NCBI GenBank assembly: GCA_963725655.1
Contig: CAVRYY010000001.1
Location: forward strand, 1,240,001 to 1,304,000
Direction of reading: 5' to 3'
From: CAVRXT01 sp963725655
GTDB taxonomy: Bacteria > Acidobacteriota > Terriglobia > Acidiferrales > UBA7541
Length of the DNA: 64,000 nt
Every line of letters begins with the position of its first letter. The first letter of the stretch is position 1. A program made the position numbers and the translations under genes. The notes beneath the pieces are model-generated. The model ran no database searches and had not been told where the DNA came from. It saw only the letters and a list, made by a program, of their open reading frames with translations. Positions 28,779 to 38,035 of this stretch are shown here, in pieces.

Positions 28779-30344
28779 ACGAGCGAAAACGGAAAGATAT
28801 CACGCCGTAGTTTCGTGGCGAGCGCCGCCAAGGGCGCCGCGGCATTTGCGATCGTGCCGCGGCACGTACTCGGGCGTGGGTTCGTTCCGCCGAGCGATAC
28901 GCTGAACATTGCTGGCATCGGCGTCGGTGGCATGGGCCGCGCCAATTTGATCAACCTCGCCAGCCAGAATATCGTGGCGCTGTGTGACGTGGATTGGGAC
29001 TATGCGGGCAAGGCGTTCGAACGCCTGGGCGTAGACATTGAACACTTGCAGGCGCGCATCGATCAGCCACCGCCGCCCGGCAGTCCGGAACAATCCCTTA
29101 GCGGCTTGAATTCCGCGAAAACGCAGACCCAGCTCGACAACATGAAGCGGCTATACACCCAGCACTGGCCGAAAGCGAAGCGGCACACGGACTACCGGGA
29201 GATGCTGGAGAAGCAAAAAGACATTGACGCTGTGGTGGTGGCCACGCCCGACCACATGCACGCTCCAATCGCGCTCGCCGCGATGGCTCTGGGAAAGCAC
29301 GTTTACGTGCAGAAGCCCCTCACGTGGTGCGTGGATGAAGCCCGCCAGCTCGTAAAACGTGCCAAAGAAACCAAAGTAGCCACGCAGATGGGCAATCAGG
29401 GTCACTCTGCCAATGAGGCGCGGCTTTCGGTGGAATACATCCAGTCCGGCGCAATTGGCGAAATCCGCGAAATTCACGTTTGGACGAACCGCCCGCTTGG
29501 ATTCTGGCCGCAAGGAATACCGCGGCCCGCACCGCTGACGGTGCCAGCGGATAGCTTGAAATGGGATGGCGACGGTGTGAACACGAGGCTAGCCGCGGCG
29601 CTGAGCGGAAATTATCCGGTGCCAGGCACGCTGGCATGGGATGCCTTTCTCGGGGTCGGACCGAACGTGCCATATCACCCGATCTACCATCCTTTCAATT
29701 GGCGCGGGTGGGTCGACTGGGGCTGCGGCCCGATTGGCGACATGGGCGCGCATCTCCTGGACGTTTCACTCTGGGCTCTGAATCTTGGTTTCCCGACCAC
29801 CATCGAGACCGTTTCCACGCCGTTTAACAAGGCCTCATTTCCGAATGCTACCCAGACCTTTTACGAATTTCCCGCTCGAGGATCAATGCCGCCCGTCAAA
29901 ATGACGTGGTACGACGGCGGCTTGATGCCGCCGAAGCCGGCCGAGCTTGGGGAGGAAGAACTGAAAACGGATGGTGGGACGCTGCTCATCGGAAGCAAAG
30001 GGAAAATGCTTCACGATACATACGGAATCCGGCCTCGCCTGTTGCCCAAGTCGCTGCAGGATTCCACTCCCGTGCCGCCGGAGAAACTCCCGCGGATCAA
30101 GGACGAAAGCCACGAACTGAACTGGGTGGACGCGGCGAAGGGGAAAGCCGAGGCGTCTTGCCCGTTCGAGTACGGGGGGCAACTCACGGAGATCATGCTG
30201 CTGGGCGTAGTGGCGCTTCGCGCCGGAAAGAAAATATCGTATGACGCGGCGAACATGAAGGTCACCAACGTGCCGGAAGCCAACGACTACTTGCGTCGCG
30301 AGTACCGGCAGGGATGGTCCGCCGCTTTGGGTCCGCTGGCATAG
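28779..30344 (+). CDS. Tat-exported Gfo/Idh/MocA-family oxidoreductase, apparent ACG start
   Basis: NAD(P)-dependent sugar or inositol dehydrogenase-like protein. The Rossmann motif GIGVGGMG, HVYVQKPLTWCVDEARQL (QKP in place of the usual EKP) and the C-terminal DMGAHLLDVSLWAL are typical of the exported Planctomycete/Acidobacteria branch. The Tat signal TSENGKISRRSFVASAAKGA is in frame but has no ATG, GTG or TTG in front of it back to the stop at 28692. A textbook ribosome site AGGGAGG (28767-28773) lies 5 bases before ACG at 28779, which I take as the start (521 residues). The first canonical start, GTG at 28815, would delete the twin arginines. The gene follows the ADP-ribosylglycohydrolase by 126 bases. 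Confidence 0.85.
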   Translation, partial: TSENGKISRRSFVASAAKGAAAFAIVPRHVLGRGFVPPSDTLNIAGIGVGGMGRANLINLASQNIVALCDVDWDYAGKAFERLGVDIEHLQARIDQPPPPGSPEQSLSGLNSAKTQTQLDNMKRLYTQHWPKAKRHTDYREMLEKQKDIDAVVVATPDHMHAPIALAAMALGKHVYVQKPLTWCVDEARQLVKRAKETKVATQMGNQGHSANEARLSVEYIQSGAIGEIREIHVWTNRPLGFWPQGIPRPAPLTVPADSLKWDGDGVNTRLAAALSGNYPVPGTLAWDAFLGVGPNVPYHPIYHPFNWRGWVDWGCGPIGDMGAHLLDVSLWALNLGFPTTIETVSTPFNKASFPNATQTFYEFPARGSMPPVKMTWYDGGLMPPKPAELGEEELKTDGGTLLIGSKGKMLHDTYGIRPRLLPKSLQDSTPVPPEKLPRIKDESHELNWVDAAKGKAEASCPFEYGGQLTEIMLLGVVALRAGKKISYDAANMKVTNVPEANDYLRREYRQGWSAALGPLA

Positions 30345-30407
30345 AGCACTCATAGCCAGAAGCTGTGACGCTGGCGCTAGGGCGAAACTGGGACAGACCG
30401 CGTTTTG

Positions 30408-31445
30408 TTATTGCGGGTTGGTCGGCGGCGTGGCCGGTGCGTTGAGCGATGGCGGTGTTTGCGGAGTGTCCCCTGAAGGTGCCGGCGGCGCCGGGCAGAA
30501 TTTCCATTTGCCTTGCAGCTCCGGGTAATCGCTGCACAGGCTTTTGAATACCACAGGAATTCCGTCACGAGCTACCTGGTTTCCCGAGCGGTCGAGATCG
30601 CTCACCATTTCCAGTTCTACCGAGCTGAAATGCTGCCCTGCAGGGGTGCCGTAAAACTGCGTCAGGCTCTTCACATCATCGTCCGATAGATACTTGTGAT
30701 ACACGGCGATGACCCCGTCGGAAAATTTGTCCGATTGAATCAGATCGATCATCCTGGTGACGAAGGCATCGACGATTTTGTCGCGGCTGGGCGTATCCGG
30801 GAACGATTCCGATAACTTCGAGCGCTGGGAGTCAAAACTGGCTTTGGCCGCCTTTACCACTGTTTCCCGGTAATGGATGGCGTCGAGAAGACGAATCACG
30901 TCGGCCTTATATTGCGGATCGATCGCTGCGCTTTGCTGCGGAGAAGGCGGAACGGCCGCGACTTTTCCTCCGTCGACGTGGCCGGACTGGTCGCTCGGAC
31001 CTGCGTCCGAGAGCTTGAAGACCACCGAGACCGTTGTATCTACCACGACCGCTTCGTCATTCAACAGCGTCGGTTCGTAGCGCCATTTCCTCACGGCGTC
31101 CATCGCCGATCGCGTTAGCAGCGGGGGCCCGGAAACAAGGCTCACTTCCTGGGGAACGCCATCCTTGCCGATCATTACGTGAAGGACCACTGTCCCTTCT
31201 ATGTGCGCGGTTTTTGCGATCGGCGGATATACAGGTTGAATCTGATGGGTCACTTTTGCCGCCATGACGTTTCCAGCCACGTGAAGCGGTTTCGGTGTGG
31301 GCGCTTTGGCGTCGGATGCCGCCGGTGAAGCATTAGGCGCCGCTGGTTTGGCATCGGACGGAGCGCTCTGATCCTGGGAATGTGCGGCAGTGGCAAACAT
31401 AATTGTCAGCATGCCGAAAATTAGAACACGCGCTCTTGCTCGCAT
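30408..31445 (-). CDS. TonB C-terminal domain protein fused to DUF2059
   Basis: A 345-residue exported protein. After a signal peptide (residues 1-23) and a Pro/Ala-rich linker, residues 66-145 form a TonB-like domain (QPVYPPIAKTAHIEGTVVLH, SAMDAVRKWRYEPTLLND). Residues 180-300 form a DUF2059 domain with its FYGTPAGQHFSS signature. There is no transmembrane helix beyond the signal, so it may be periplasmic or anchored by an uncleaved signal. The TonB domain would touch an outer-membrane receptor, and one is encoded 241 bases upstream on the same strand. A Pro-rich tail closes the protein. Confidence 0.82.
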   Translation of the reverse strand: MRARARVLIFGMLTIMFATAAHSQDQSAPSDAKPAAPNASPAASDAKAPTPKPLHVAGNVMAAKVTHQIQPVYPPIAKTAHIEGTVVLHVMIGKDGVPQEVSLVSGPPLLTRSAMDAVRKWRYEPTLLNDEAVVVDTTVSVVFKLSDAGPSDQSGHVDGGKVAAVPPSPQQSAAIDPQYKADVIRLLDAIHYRETVVKAAKASFDSQRSKLSESFPDTPSRDKIVDAFVTRMIDLIQSDKFSDGVIAVYHKYLSDDDVKSLTQFYGTPAGQHFSSVELEMVSDLDRSGNQVARDGIPVVFKSLCSDYPELQGKWKFCPAPPAPSGDTPQTPPSLNAPATPPTNPQ

Positions 31446-31686
31446 TACGGCCTCCGAAGGTGCTTCTTCGCTTGGTTATGAGCGGCGAGTATACCCTTTA
31501 ACCTGCAGCCCGGGAAAGTTGCCAGGGCCCAAATTCAGCCGCTCTGCCGAAACGAATTACGCGGAAGCTATTAGGAATATCTAATTTATTGGGGCAGCAG
31601 CCGCGGCCAAGTGGGTTCCCGGAAGGCACCTTCCACCATCCCTATCGACGACCATAGTGTGAAGTGCTTCCTGGCGTCCAAAATCA

Positions 31687-34638
31687 TTAGAAGGTGAAGC
31701 CTAGCTGTAGATAGATCACCCGGCTGGCTGAGGCGGAAGAGAATGCGCCGCCCGCCAGACCGTTGGATTTGCCGAAGAAGTAGGGCACGCTGGCCGTGCC
31801 GCCGAGAGAATCCGGGGCGACCAGAACGCCGGACGGTTGGTCGAGGTTTTCGTAATTGAACAGGTTTCTCGCCATGACGCTCAGCGTCAGACTGTAGCGC
31901 CGGTTGGTAGTCGGACCGCCCCCGAATCCTCCCGGACCGCCGCCGAAGCCGCCGCCTCGGCCGCCACCGCCGCCCGGGCCTCGGCCGCCACCGCCGGGAC
32001 CGCCCTGCGACGCGCCTCCCGCCCGGGCAGTCTCCGCACCGAAACCCCACGTTTTGGAGACTCGCAGATTCATGCTGAACTTCGGCGGGCCGGTAAGTGA
32101 GTTGATGGGGACGATGGCCTCACCGGGTTGCGGAATCGTATCGAAGGTGCCGAAACGAGTGACGACTACGTCGGCCGGATCCGAGATAGCGCTGGCAATT
32201 GCCGGCCGCTGATTGAAATTCGAGCTGCCGATCAAATCCCGGCTGATGGTCAGGCTATACGGCGTGCCGGAACTGGCGAGCACGAACGGGTAGAGCGCAA
32301 TATTGTGGGGCAAGCTGACCGAACCAATCAGGAAAACACGGTTGCGTACATCGAACGAGGCGCGGCCATAATCCGCGCGGATGTCGAACGGATTTGACGG
32401 AAAACTGGTGGGGCCGGCCGTGTCGCTATCGGCGTAGCCCAGAGTGTAGTAGCCGCGCAGCGAGAATTTCGATCCGGCACGATAGTTAACTTGCGCGATC
32501 AGTTGGTTCTGCTCGAAGTTGGCCGCGGATTCGAACTGGTAGACATTGCCGGGACCGCCCAGCGGGTACACCGGGTTACTGCTCATAAACGTTCCGGGCA
32601 CCGGCGTATTGATATTGTTGGTGAGCAGCTGATCGAAACCGCGCGAATTGAGGTAGGACACCGACGCAGTGGTTGTCTTAGTCACCTGCCGTTCCACGGT
32701 GACCGCGGTTTGTAGCGTGCCGGGAGCGTGGAGGTGCGGCGCGATGGTGTAAGTGGTCGGCAAGGTGGAGGCTGTAGCTCCGCATTGAGTTTCAATCGTG
32801 GCGATCGTTGGCACAGTATTGAGGTTGAGAGCGGGGCATGGCGCGGTGAGCGTGGCGACGTACTTTGTTTGGTTCACGCCATTCAAGAGTTCGGACTGCA
32901 ACACCAGATTTTCCGTGAAGCGGTCGTAAAAGAGTCCTGACCCTACGCGCAGCACGGTTTTAGGGGTGGCTTTTCCCTTGCCGATGCCCCAGGCAAGAGC
33001 CACGCGCGGTTCCCAATCGAGATGGTCCGAAATGTGGGTTTGCTGCTCGACGCGCAAGCCGCCGCTTAGGGTAATGTTCGGGCGGACGTGCCAGTCATCC
33101 TGCACGTACCAGCCGGAATCGAATGCCGAAACGTATACCAGTGGCGAGAGGCTGGTCTGATTGGGGCCGGTGACGACGTTCACTTGGCTCGGTCCCGCGG
33201 TCAAACCGTTGCTCTGTTCGAAGGTCTGGTACGCGGCGAGTGACGTAAAGGTGTAGTTGCCGTTGAAGCCGGCGTTGCTGTTGTCATTGTCGGTGGTCTG
33301 ACGCAGCCGCACGCCGAACTTAATGGTCTGATTGCCGTGCGCCCATTGCGTATAGTTCTGAAACTCGTAGTGATTTGAAGTGTCCGCGACGTTCTGCTGG
33401 TTGTTTCCGCCGTTGGTGAAGGATCCCAGGACGGTTATGGTGGGAAGCGAGCTCAACGCATTCTGGCTTTCCACATCGCGAAGGTATTGGAAGTGGATTT
33501 CGTTAACCACGGTCGAGCCGATCACCTGGCTGTCGCTCACCTGCAAAGTCTGTTCGGTGGAGAGGGTGCGGTAGGCCTGTTCGGGCAGCGCAAATCCCGC
33601 CAGTCCCTGGCCAGCCTCGGTGTCCCGATAATACTGATAGCGAACGCTCAGAGTGTTGGTTTTGGTCAGCTGATAATCAAGGCGTGGGCCCAGATTAATG
33701 CGCGTGCGCGGTTCGGGCACGGACGTCTGAAAGGTGGTGGGTTCCAGGGTGGAGGGATCAAGAATCTGCGCGTTGATGACGGCGACATCGTTGGTGTCGC
33801 GATATTGTCCGCTGATGAAGAGAGACGCTTTCTTGCTCAACGGGCCACCGGCGCCGCCGTTGTAGAGCGTCGAGTCATAGTCCGGTTCGGTGCCGTGCGC
33901 GAATGGGTTGGGCGTGTTGAACGCGGAATCGTTGCCTTGCACTTGAATATTGCCATGCCACTGGTCGGTGCCGGGTTTGGTAAAGATCTCGATACGGCCG
34001 TAGCCGAGCTTGTCATACTCCGATGAAAACGGATTTTGATTGATGCGGATCTCACGGATTGCGGATTTGGGAGGAAGCTGGCCGGCGGTGAAGCCGTCAA
34101 TGTAGATCTGGCCGCCGTTCGGGCCGGCGGATGGTCCGGCGAGAGCTTCGAGGTCGTTCTGCAACTCGTCGGGATCGTCGGAGAGCGCCTTGAGGTCTTC
34201 CTGTTTCAGCACGATGGCGCCGACGTTATTTTCGGGGTTGACGTCGACGGTCGGAGCGTCCGCCTGGACCTCAACTTTTTCGATTTGTTCCTCGATTGTT
34301 AACGCGGCATCCACCCTCTGTGTCTGCCCCGCGGTGATCGCCACCGTTTTTGACTCGAAGAGCGCGAAACCCTTGGCCGTCACCTGCACGTCGTACGTGC
34401 CAGGCGCGAGATTCTTCACGTCGTAGACGCCATTGGGGCCCGTCTTTGCAGTGATTACGTGGCCGCTCGCGTCGGTCACCTGAACCGTCCCACCCCCCAC
34501 GTCAGCGCCGGAAGGATCGGTCACGTGTCCATGCAAAGCGCCGGTGGCCGACTGCGCCAGCGATCGAACGGGCAAACCCATGACCGACAACAAGAGCGAT
34601 ACGATAAGAATGACATTACGGCGGGATCGGCCTTCCAT
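31687..34638 (-). CDS. TonB-dependent receptor, Oar-like, with Gly-rich insert
   Basis: Outer-membrane transporter of about 983 residues. Order: signal peptide (VILIVSLLLSVMGLPVRSLA), carboxypeptidase-regulatory-like domain (GHVTDPSGADVGGGTV, NGVYDVKNLAPGTYDV), plug (EQIEKVEVQADAPTVDV) and beta-barrel ending in a terminal aromatic YLQLGFTF. Near residue 895 a roughly 40-residue run of Gly with Arg and Pro interrupts the barrel. AGGAG is one base from the ATG at 34647 but 10 from the ATG at 34638, so the latter is preferred. A DUF5666 protein precedes it and a TonB/DUF2059 protein follows, all on the minus strand. Substrate unknown. Confidence 0.9.
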   Translation of the reverse strand: MEGRSRRNVILIVSLLLSVMGLPVRSLAQSATGALHGHVTDPSGADVGGGTVQVTDASGHVITAKTGPNGVYDVKNLAPGTYDVQVTAKGFALFESKTVAITAGQTQRVDAALTIEEQIEKVEVQADAPTVDVNPENNVGAIVLKQEDLKALSDDPDELQNDLEALAGPSAGPNGGQIYIDGFTAGQLPPKSAIREIRINQNPFSSEYDKLGYGRIEIFTKPGTDQWHGNIQVQGNDSAFNTPNPFAHGTEPDYDSTLYNGGAGGPLSKKASLFISGQYRDTNDVAVINAQILDPSTLEPTTFQTSVPEPRTRINLGPRLDYQLTKTNTLSVRYQYYRDTEAGQGLAGFALPEQAYRTLSTEQTLQVSDSQVIGSTVVNEIHFQYLRDVESQNALSSLPTITVLGSFTNGGNNQQNVADTSNHYEFQNYTQWAHGNQTIKFGVRLRQTTDNDNSNAGFNGNYTFTSLAAYQTFEQSNGLTAGPSQVNVVTGPNQTSLSPLVYVSAFDSGWYVQDDWHVRPNITLSGGLRVEQQTHISDHLDWEPRVALAWGIGKGKATPKTVLRVGSGLFYDRFTENLVLQSELLNGVNQTKYVATLTAPCPALNLNTVPTIATIETQCGATASTLPTTYTIAPHLHAPGTLQTAVTVERQVTKTTTASVSYLNSRGFDQLLTNNINTPVPGTFMSSNPVYPLGGPGNVYQFESAANFEQNQLIAQVNYRAGSKFSLRGYYTLGYADSDTAGPTSFPSNPFDIRADYGRASFDVRNRVFLIGSVSLPHNIALYPFVLASSGTPYSLTISRDLIGSSNFNQRPAIASAISDPADVVVTRFGTFDTIPQPGEAIVPINSLTGPPKFSMNLRVSKTWGFGAETARAGGASQGGPGGGGRGPGGGGGRGGGFGGGPGGFGGGPTTNRRYSLTLSVMARNLFNYENLDQPSGVLVAPDSLGGTASVPYFFGKSNGLAGGAFSSASASRVIYLQLGFTF

Positions 34639-34752
34639 TCCTTTCATTCTCCTGGAAACGGGTTGCCCGAAAACAATTCAACCAAACTGAATTCCGACCG
34701 CCGTTTGCTGAAAATCGAACAGCTCACTGCAGTTCTCTCAATAGAAGATCGC

Positions 34753-36093
34753 TCAGGGGTTTGCTTCGCCGCCAGCACCGGCATCACCGCCGCCGCCCAG
34801 AGACCACGGCGAGAGCATCTCGCGGGCGCCACGGGGCGAAGCGGTTAACAGCGCTTCCACGCCGCCAATCACCGATATTGCAGTGGCGTCTCCCGCCGTC
34901 GCTCCTTGGGTGGCGACGATCATCACCACGTCGCCCTTCTGCAGATCGGCGATCGAAGCAGCAGGCAGCCGCGCCAGGAATTGCTGAAAATCGGGAGTAC
35001 GACCTCCCGGACCGGCCGAATTTCCGCCGCCGGACCGCGATCCACCGGAAACAGAAGCACCCGCGGGTGGCGCGCCCGAGGCAGCATTCGCTCCGGGGGC
35101 AGCGGCGCCGCCGGACGGAGCGGAAGCGCCGGATGCAGCCGAAGCGTCACCGCCTGCACTGGCCTTCAGGCGCATCGCGATGCGCTGGGCCATTTCCGGC
35201 GGAACCTTGCGCACTTGCGATTCGGCGCTGATCTTCACCACGATCGGTTTCTTGGTGATCGCGTCCATCACCGAGATAGTGTTGGCCGCGGTGTCCACCG
35301 CAGTGATTGGGCCGTCGATATTTCGGAACGATCCGGCAACGATTTCTTCCGCGGTGAACGCGTTTCCGTCGGCGCTGCGCGTGCCCCGCGCGCGGAGTTG
35401 GTCGCCGGCCTTGATCTGGTCGAGGGCGGAAGGCTTAGCATCGTCGAATTTCACCGAGTCGGAGGCGTAGCGGCGTACCACCGTGCTTTTGGTGGTGGCA
35501 ATAGTGATGTTGGTCCGGGTCGACCCGACGCCCACAGCGACGATCACCGTTCCGGCAGCGGGATCGACCGCGCTGACCAGCCCGCCGATGCCGCGCTTTT
35601 GCCAGTCGTCGCGCTCGTGCTGTTTCTTGGCTTCCAAGTCGGTGTGCTTCATGGCAATCACGCCGACAGCCGCGAATGACTTCTCATCGGCGGACGCCTG
35701 CCCGCGCACCAGAATCCGGTCGCCCACTTGCAGGTCCTTTAAAGCCAACACCACGGCGGCCTTCAGATCCTTCGAACCGGGTTCGACGCTCACAATGCGC
35801 GTGGTGGGTGCAAGCTGGACGTCGATGTCCTTGCCGGCATCGGTAGTGAGGGTGATGGCGCTGCCGCGGATGGCCTTAATCGTGCCGAGCTGCCGCGCCA
35901 CCGCGGGCGCTGCCGAATCCGACGTCTGTTGGGCGGCCTTGGGCTGGGGCGCGCTTACCGGCCGAGCGCCGGCAACCGGCGCGGCCATAACGGCTATCAT
36001 CCACAGGGCGATGGCCGGACAAAGCGTGACGGCTGGAGTTCTTCCGAACATTGCGCTCCTGGTGCGGCGATGACGACGCCGGACAAAATCCAT
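34753..36093 (-). CDS. Exported protein with repeated DUF5666-like domains
   Basis: A 446-residue protein from the ATG at 36093, with AAGGAG 10 bases upstream; an in-frame GTG at 36111 overlaps that ribosome site. After a signal segment (AIALWMIAVMAAPVAGA) come repeated small beta units, each of the form G-x-I-x-A-(V/I)-x-G-x-x-I-T (LGTIKAIRGSAITLTTDAGK, GLVSAVDPAAGTVIVAVGVG, GPITAVDTAANTISVMDAIT). Each alternates with LQVGDRILVRGQ-like text. This matches DUF5666. A Gly/Ala/Ser-rich stretch (about residues 320-370) separates the last unit. Function unknown. It is upstream of and co-oriented with a TonB-dependent receptor. Confidence 0.75.
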   Translation of the reverse strand: MDFVRRRHRRTRSAMFGRTPAVTLCPAIALWMIAVMAAPVAGARPVSAPQPKAAQQTSDSAAPAVARQLGTIKAIRGSAITLTTDAGKDIDVQLAPTTRIVSVEPGSKDLKAAVVLALKDLQVGDRILVRGQASADEKSFAAVGVIAMKHTDLEAKKQHERDDWQKRGIGGLVSAVDPAAGTVIVAVGVGSTRTNITIATTKSTVVRRYASDSVKFDDAKPSALDQIKAGDQLRARGTRSADGNAFTAEEIVAGSFRNIDGPITAVDTAANTISVMDAITKKPIVVKISAESQVRKVPPEMAQRIAMRLKASAGGDASAASGASAPSGGAAAPGANAASGAPPAGASVSGGSRSGGGNSAGPGGRTPDFQQFLARLPAASIADLQKGDVVMIVATQGATAGDATAISVIGGVEALLTASPRGAREMLSPWSLGGGGDAGAGGEANP

Positions 36094-36231
36094 CCGCGTC
36101 GGCTCCTTCACGAGGCTGAGCCGACATCAGTTAAGACGCGAGCAACGCCTCATTCGTTTCGGAATATTAGAAGCGATTGCTCCCCGCGTATACTGGACCC
36201 GGCCGCTGATCGACGCCAAAACCACATAGGA

Positions 36232-37452
36232 ATGATGACCGTGACCAACAACAGGATGCTTCTTATCGCGACTATATTCCTCGCGGGCGTGGCGACCGCC
36301 TTGCCCGCGGTGGCCCAGAAGACCTACGGTCCGGGCGTCACCGGCCAAGAGATCAAGATCGGCAACATCGCCCCGTACACCGGCTTAATGAAGGACTACG
36401 GAGCGATTGGCCGCGCCGAGGCGGCCTACTTTCAGATGATCAACGATCGCGGCGGGGTGAATGGCCGCAAAATCAATTTCGTCAGTTTGGACGATGGTTC
36501 GGACAGCGCGCGATTCGTCGACTTGGCGCACCAGTTGGTCGAGCAGCAAGGCGTCCTGCTGATCTTTAGTCCCTTCGGGACCGAGAACAACCTGGCGATC
36601 CGCCCCTATATGAACGAGAAAAAGGTGCCGCAACTCTTCATCCAAAGCAGCTCAGCGGTATTCGACGATCCATCGCATTTTCCCTGGACGATGGGACTCT
36701 TCGCCACCTACCGCACCGAGGGCCTCTCTTACGCGAAATATATTTTGCAGAACAAGCCGGCCGCGAAAATCGGAGTGCTCTACGAGAATACCGACGCCGG
36801 TAAGGAATACGCCGAGGGATTGCGCGCCGGTTTGGGTGACAAAGCCCCGGCGATGATCGTTAAGGAGCTTTCCTACCAGGTTTCTGATCCCAGCATCGAT
36901 TCTCAGGTGTTGGCGCTGAAGAATGCGGGCGCCGATGTTTTTATGAACTTCTCGGTGGGAACATTCGCCACCGCCGCCATTCGCAAAACTTACGACATCG
37001 ATTGGCATCCCTTGCAGTTCATTCCCAACGCATCGCTTTCGATCGCCGCTTTCCTCGATCCGGCCGGCCTCGAAAAAGCCGCCGGAATTATCACCAACGC
37101 CCGGTCCAAAGGCTGGACCCATCCCCAATCGCGCAACGATCCCGCGGTGCATGATTTTCTAGAGTGGATGAGCCGCTATAATCCGCAAGCCAGCCTGCGT
37201 GACCAGAACAATGTCGCCGGTTACGAACGTGCCGAGGCTCTCATCGAAGTTCTCACCAAGTGCGGCGACGATTTGACCCGCGCCAACGTGATGAAGCACG
37301 CCGCGAGCCTGGACTTCGAACTCGGAATGCTTCGCCCGGGCATACGAATTCGCACCAGCGCGGACGACTACCAGCCGATCAAGCAATTGTTCCTCATCAA
37401 GTTTAACGGTAGGGAATGGGAACCCATCGGCCCGGTGAGCAGCAGTAACTAG
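36232..37452 (+). CDS. ABC-transporter substrate-binding protein, branched-chain amino-acid/amide type
   Basis: A 406-residue periplasmic binding protein of the LivK/Peripla_BP_6 family. The signal peptide (LLIATIFLAGVATALPAVAQ) is followed by GVTGQEIKIGNIAPYTG, YFQMINDRGGVNGRKINFVS, a ligand-site LIFSPFGTENN and LYENTDAGKEYAEGLRAGLG. Such proteins capture branched-chain amino acids, urea or amides, or aromatic acids for an HAAT-type ABC importer. No permease or ATPase gene is nearby, so it is an orphan. Two adjacent ATG codons (36232, 36235) follow AGGA and either may start. It is divergent from the DUF5666 gene. Confidence 0.87.
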   Translation: MMTVTNNRMLLIATIFLAGVATALPAVAQKTYGPGVTGQEIKIGNIAPYTGLMKDYGAIGRAEAAYFQMINDRGGVNGRKINFVSLDDGSDSARFVDLAHQLVEQQGVLLIFSPFGTENNLAIRPYMNEKKVPQLFIQSSSAVFDDPSHFPWTMGLFATYRTEGLSYAKYILQNKPAAKIGVLYENTDAGKEYAEGLRAGLGDKAPAMIVKELSYQVSDPSIDSQVLALKNAGADVFMNFSVGTFATAAIRKTYDIDWHPLQFIPNASLSIAAFLDPAGLEKAAGIITNARSKGWTHPQSRNDPAVHDFLEWMSRYNPQASLRDQNNVAGYERAEALIEVLTKCGDDLTRANVMKHAASLDFELGMLRPGIRIRTSADDYQPIKQLFLIKFNGREWEPIGPVSSSN

Positions 37453-37559
37453 CCTCATCGTCCGGCTAGCGCTCGCGGTCAGGCCGTTCCGAATTGATGT
37501 CGTGAATGCCACCCATCCAATATTTCTCTCGCTTTGCTTGGCAACTAAACAGCGCTGAG

Positions 37560-37910
37560 ATGGGTCTAACGGGCTTAGGGATAGGTGTCTTGGTTCCTGG
37601 AACTGCGAACGTCTTGAAAGCAAAGTCCACATTCGCCTCCGACCGCAGCCGGCAACTAGCCGCCTGCGCCGCTTTGCTGCTCTTCTTGTTTGCCTCGTCA
37701 GTCGGCCTCTGGCACCACCACGACAATTCTGAAACGGCCGCCGCTTGCCAGGTTTGCCACGTTGCCCACGCGCCGGCCCTTCGGACGATTGTGGTCGCCG
37801 CCATTTCTGCGCCGGTTGTAATCGGCTGGGCCGCGCCGGTGGTCACAGAACATCCGTTAGCCGATCGATCTGCTCATCGTGCGTCTCCTCGCGCTCCGCC
37901 TGTCACGTAG
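37560..37910 (+). CDS. Small His/Cys-rich exported protein (DUF2946-like)
   Basis: About 116 residues from ATG 37560; TTG at 37614 is an alternative. A hydrophobic helix (LAACAALLLFLFASSVGLW) is followed directly by HHHDN and CQVCHVAH, then a second hydrophobic stretch. The order helix, histidine run and CxxCHxxH recalls small DUF2946-type proteins found beside outer-membrane metal receptors. The next gene is a TonB-dependent receptor, 125 bases downstream. Metal (perhaps copper) binding is inferred from the residues only, and start and family assignment are uncertain. Confidence 0.6.
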   Translation: MGLTGLGIGVLVPGTANVLKAKSTFASDRSRQLAACAALLLFLFASSVGLWHHHDNSETAAACQVCHVAHAPALRTIVVAAISAPVVIGWAAPVVTEHPLADRSAHRASPRAPPVT

Positions 37911-38035
37911 TTTCCGCGCCAGATAAATCCAGTCTGATCTTCGTCCGCGGCATCGCCATTGGCCGCGAGGCCAAGGCAATTTCCTAGAACGACCATTCCC
38001 CCATTCCGTGGGGCTGGATTGCTAAAGGAGATGTG

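Noticed and set aside
36189..36194. TATACT as -10 box for the binding-protein gene
   Set aside because: No -35-like hexamer at suitable spacing; kept out of the feature list as unsupported.
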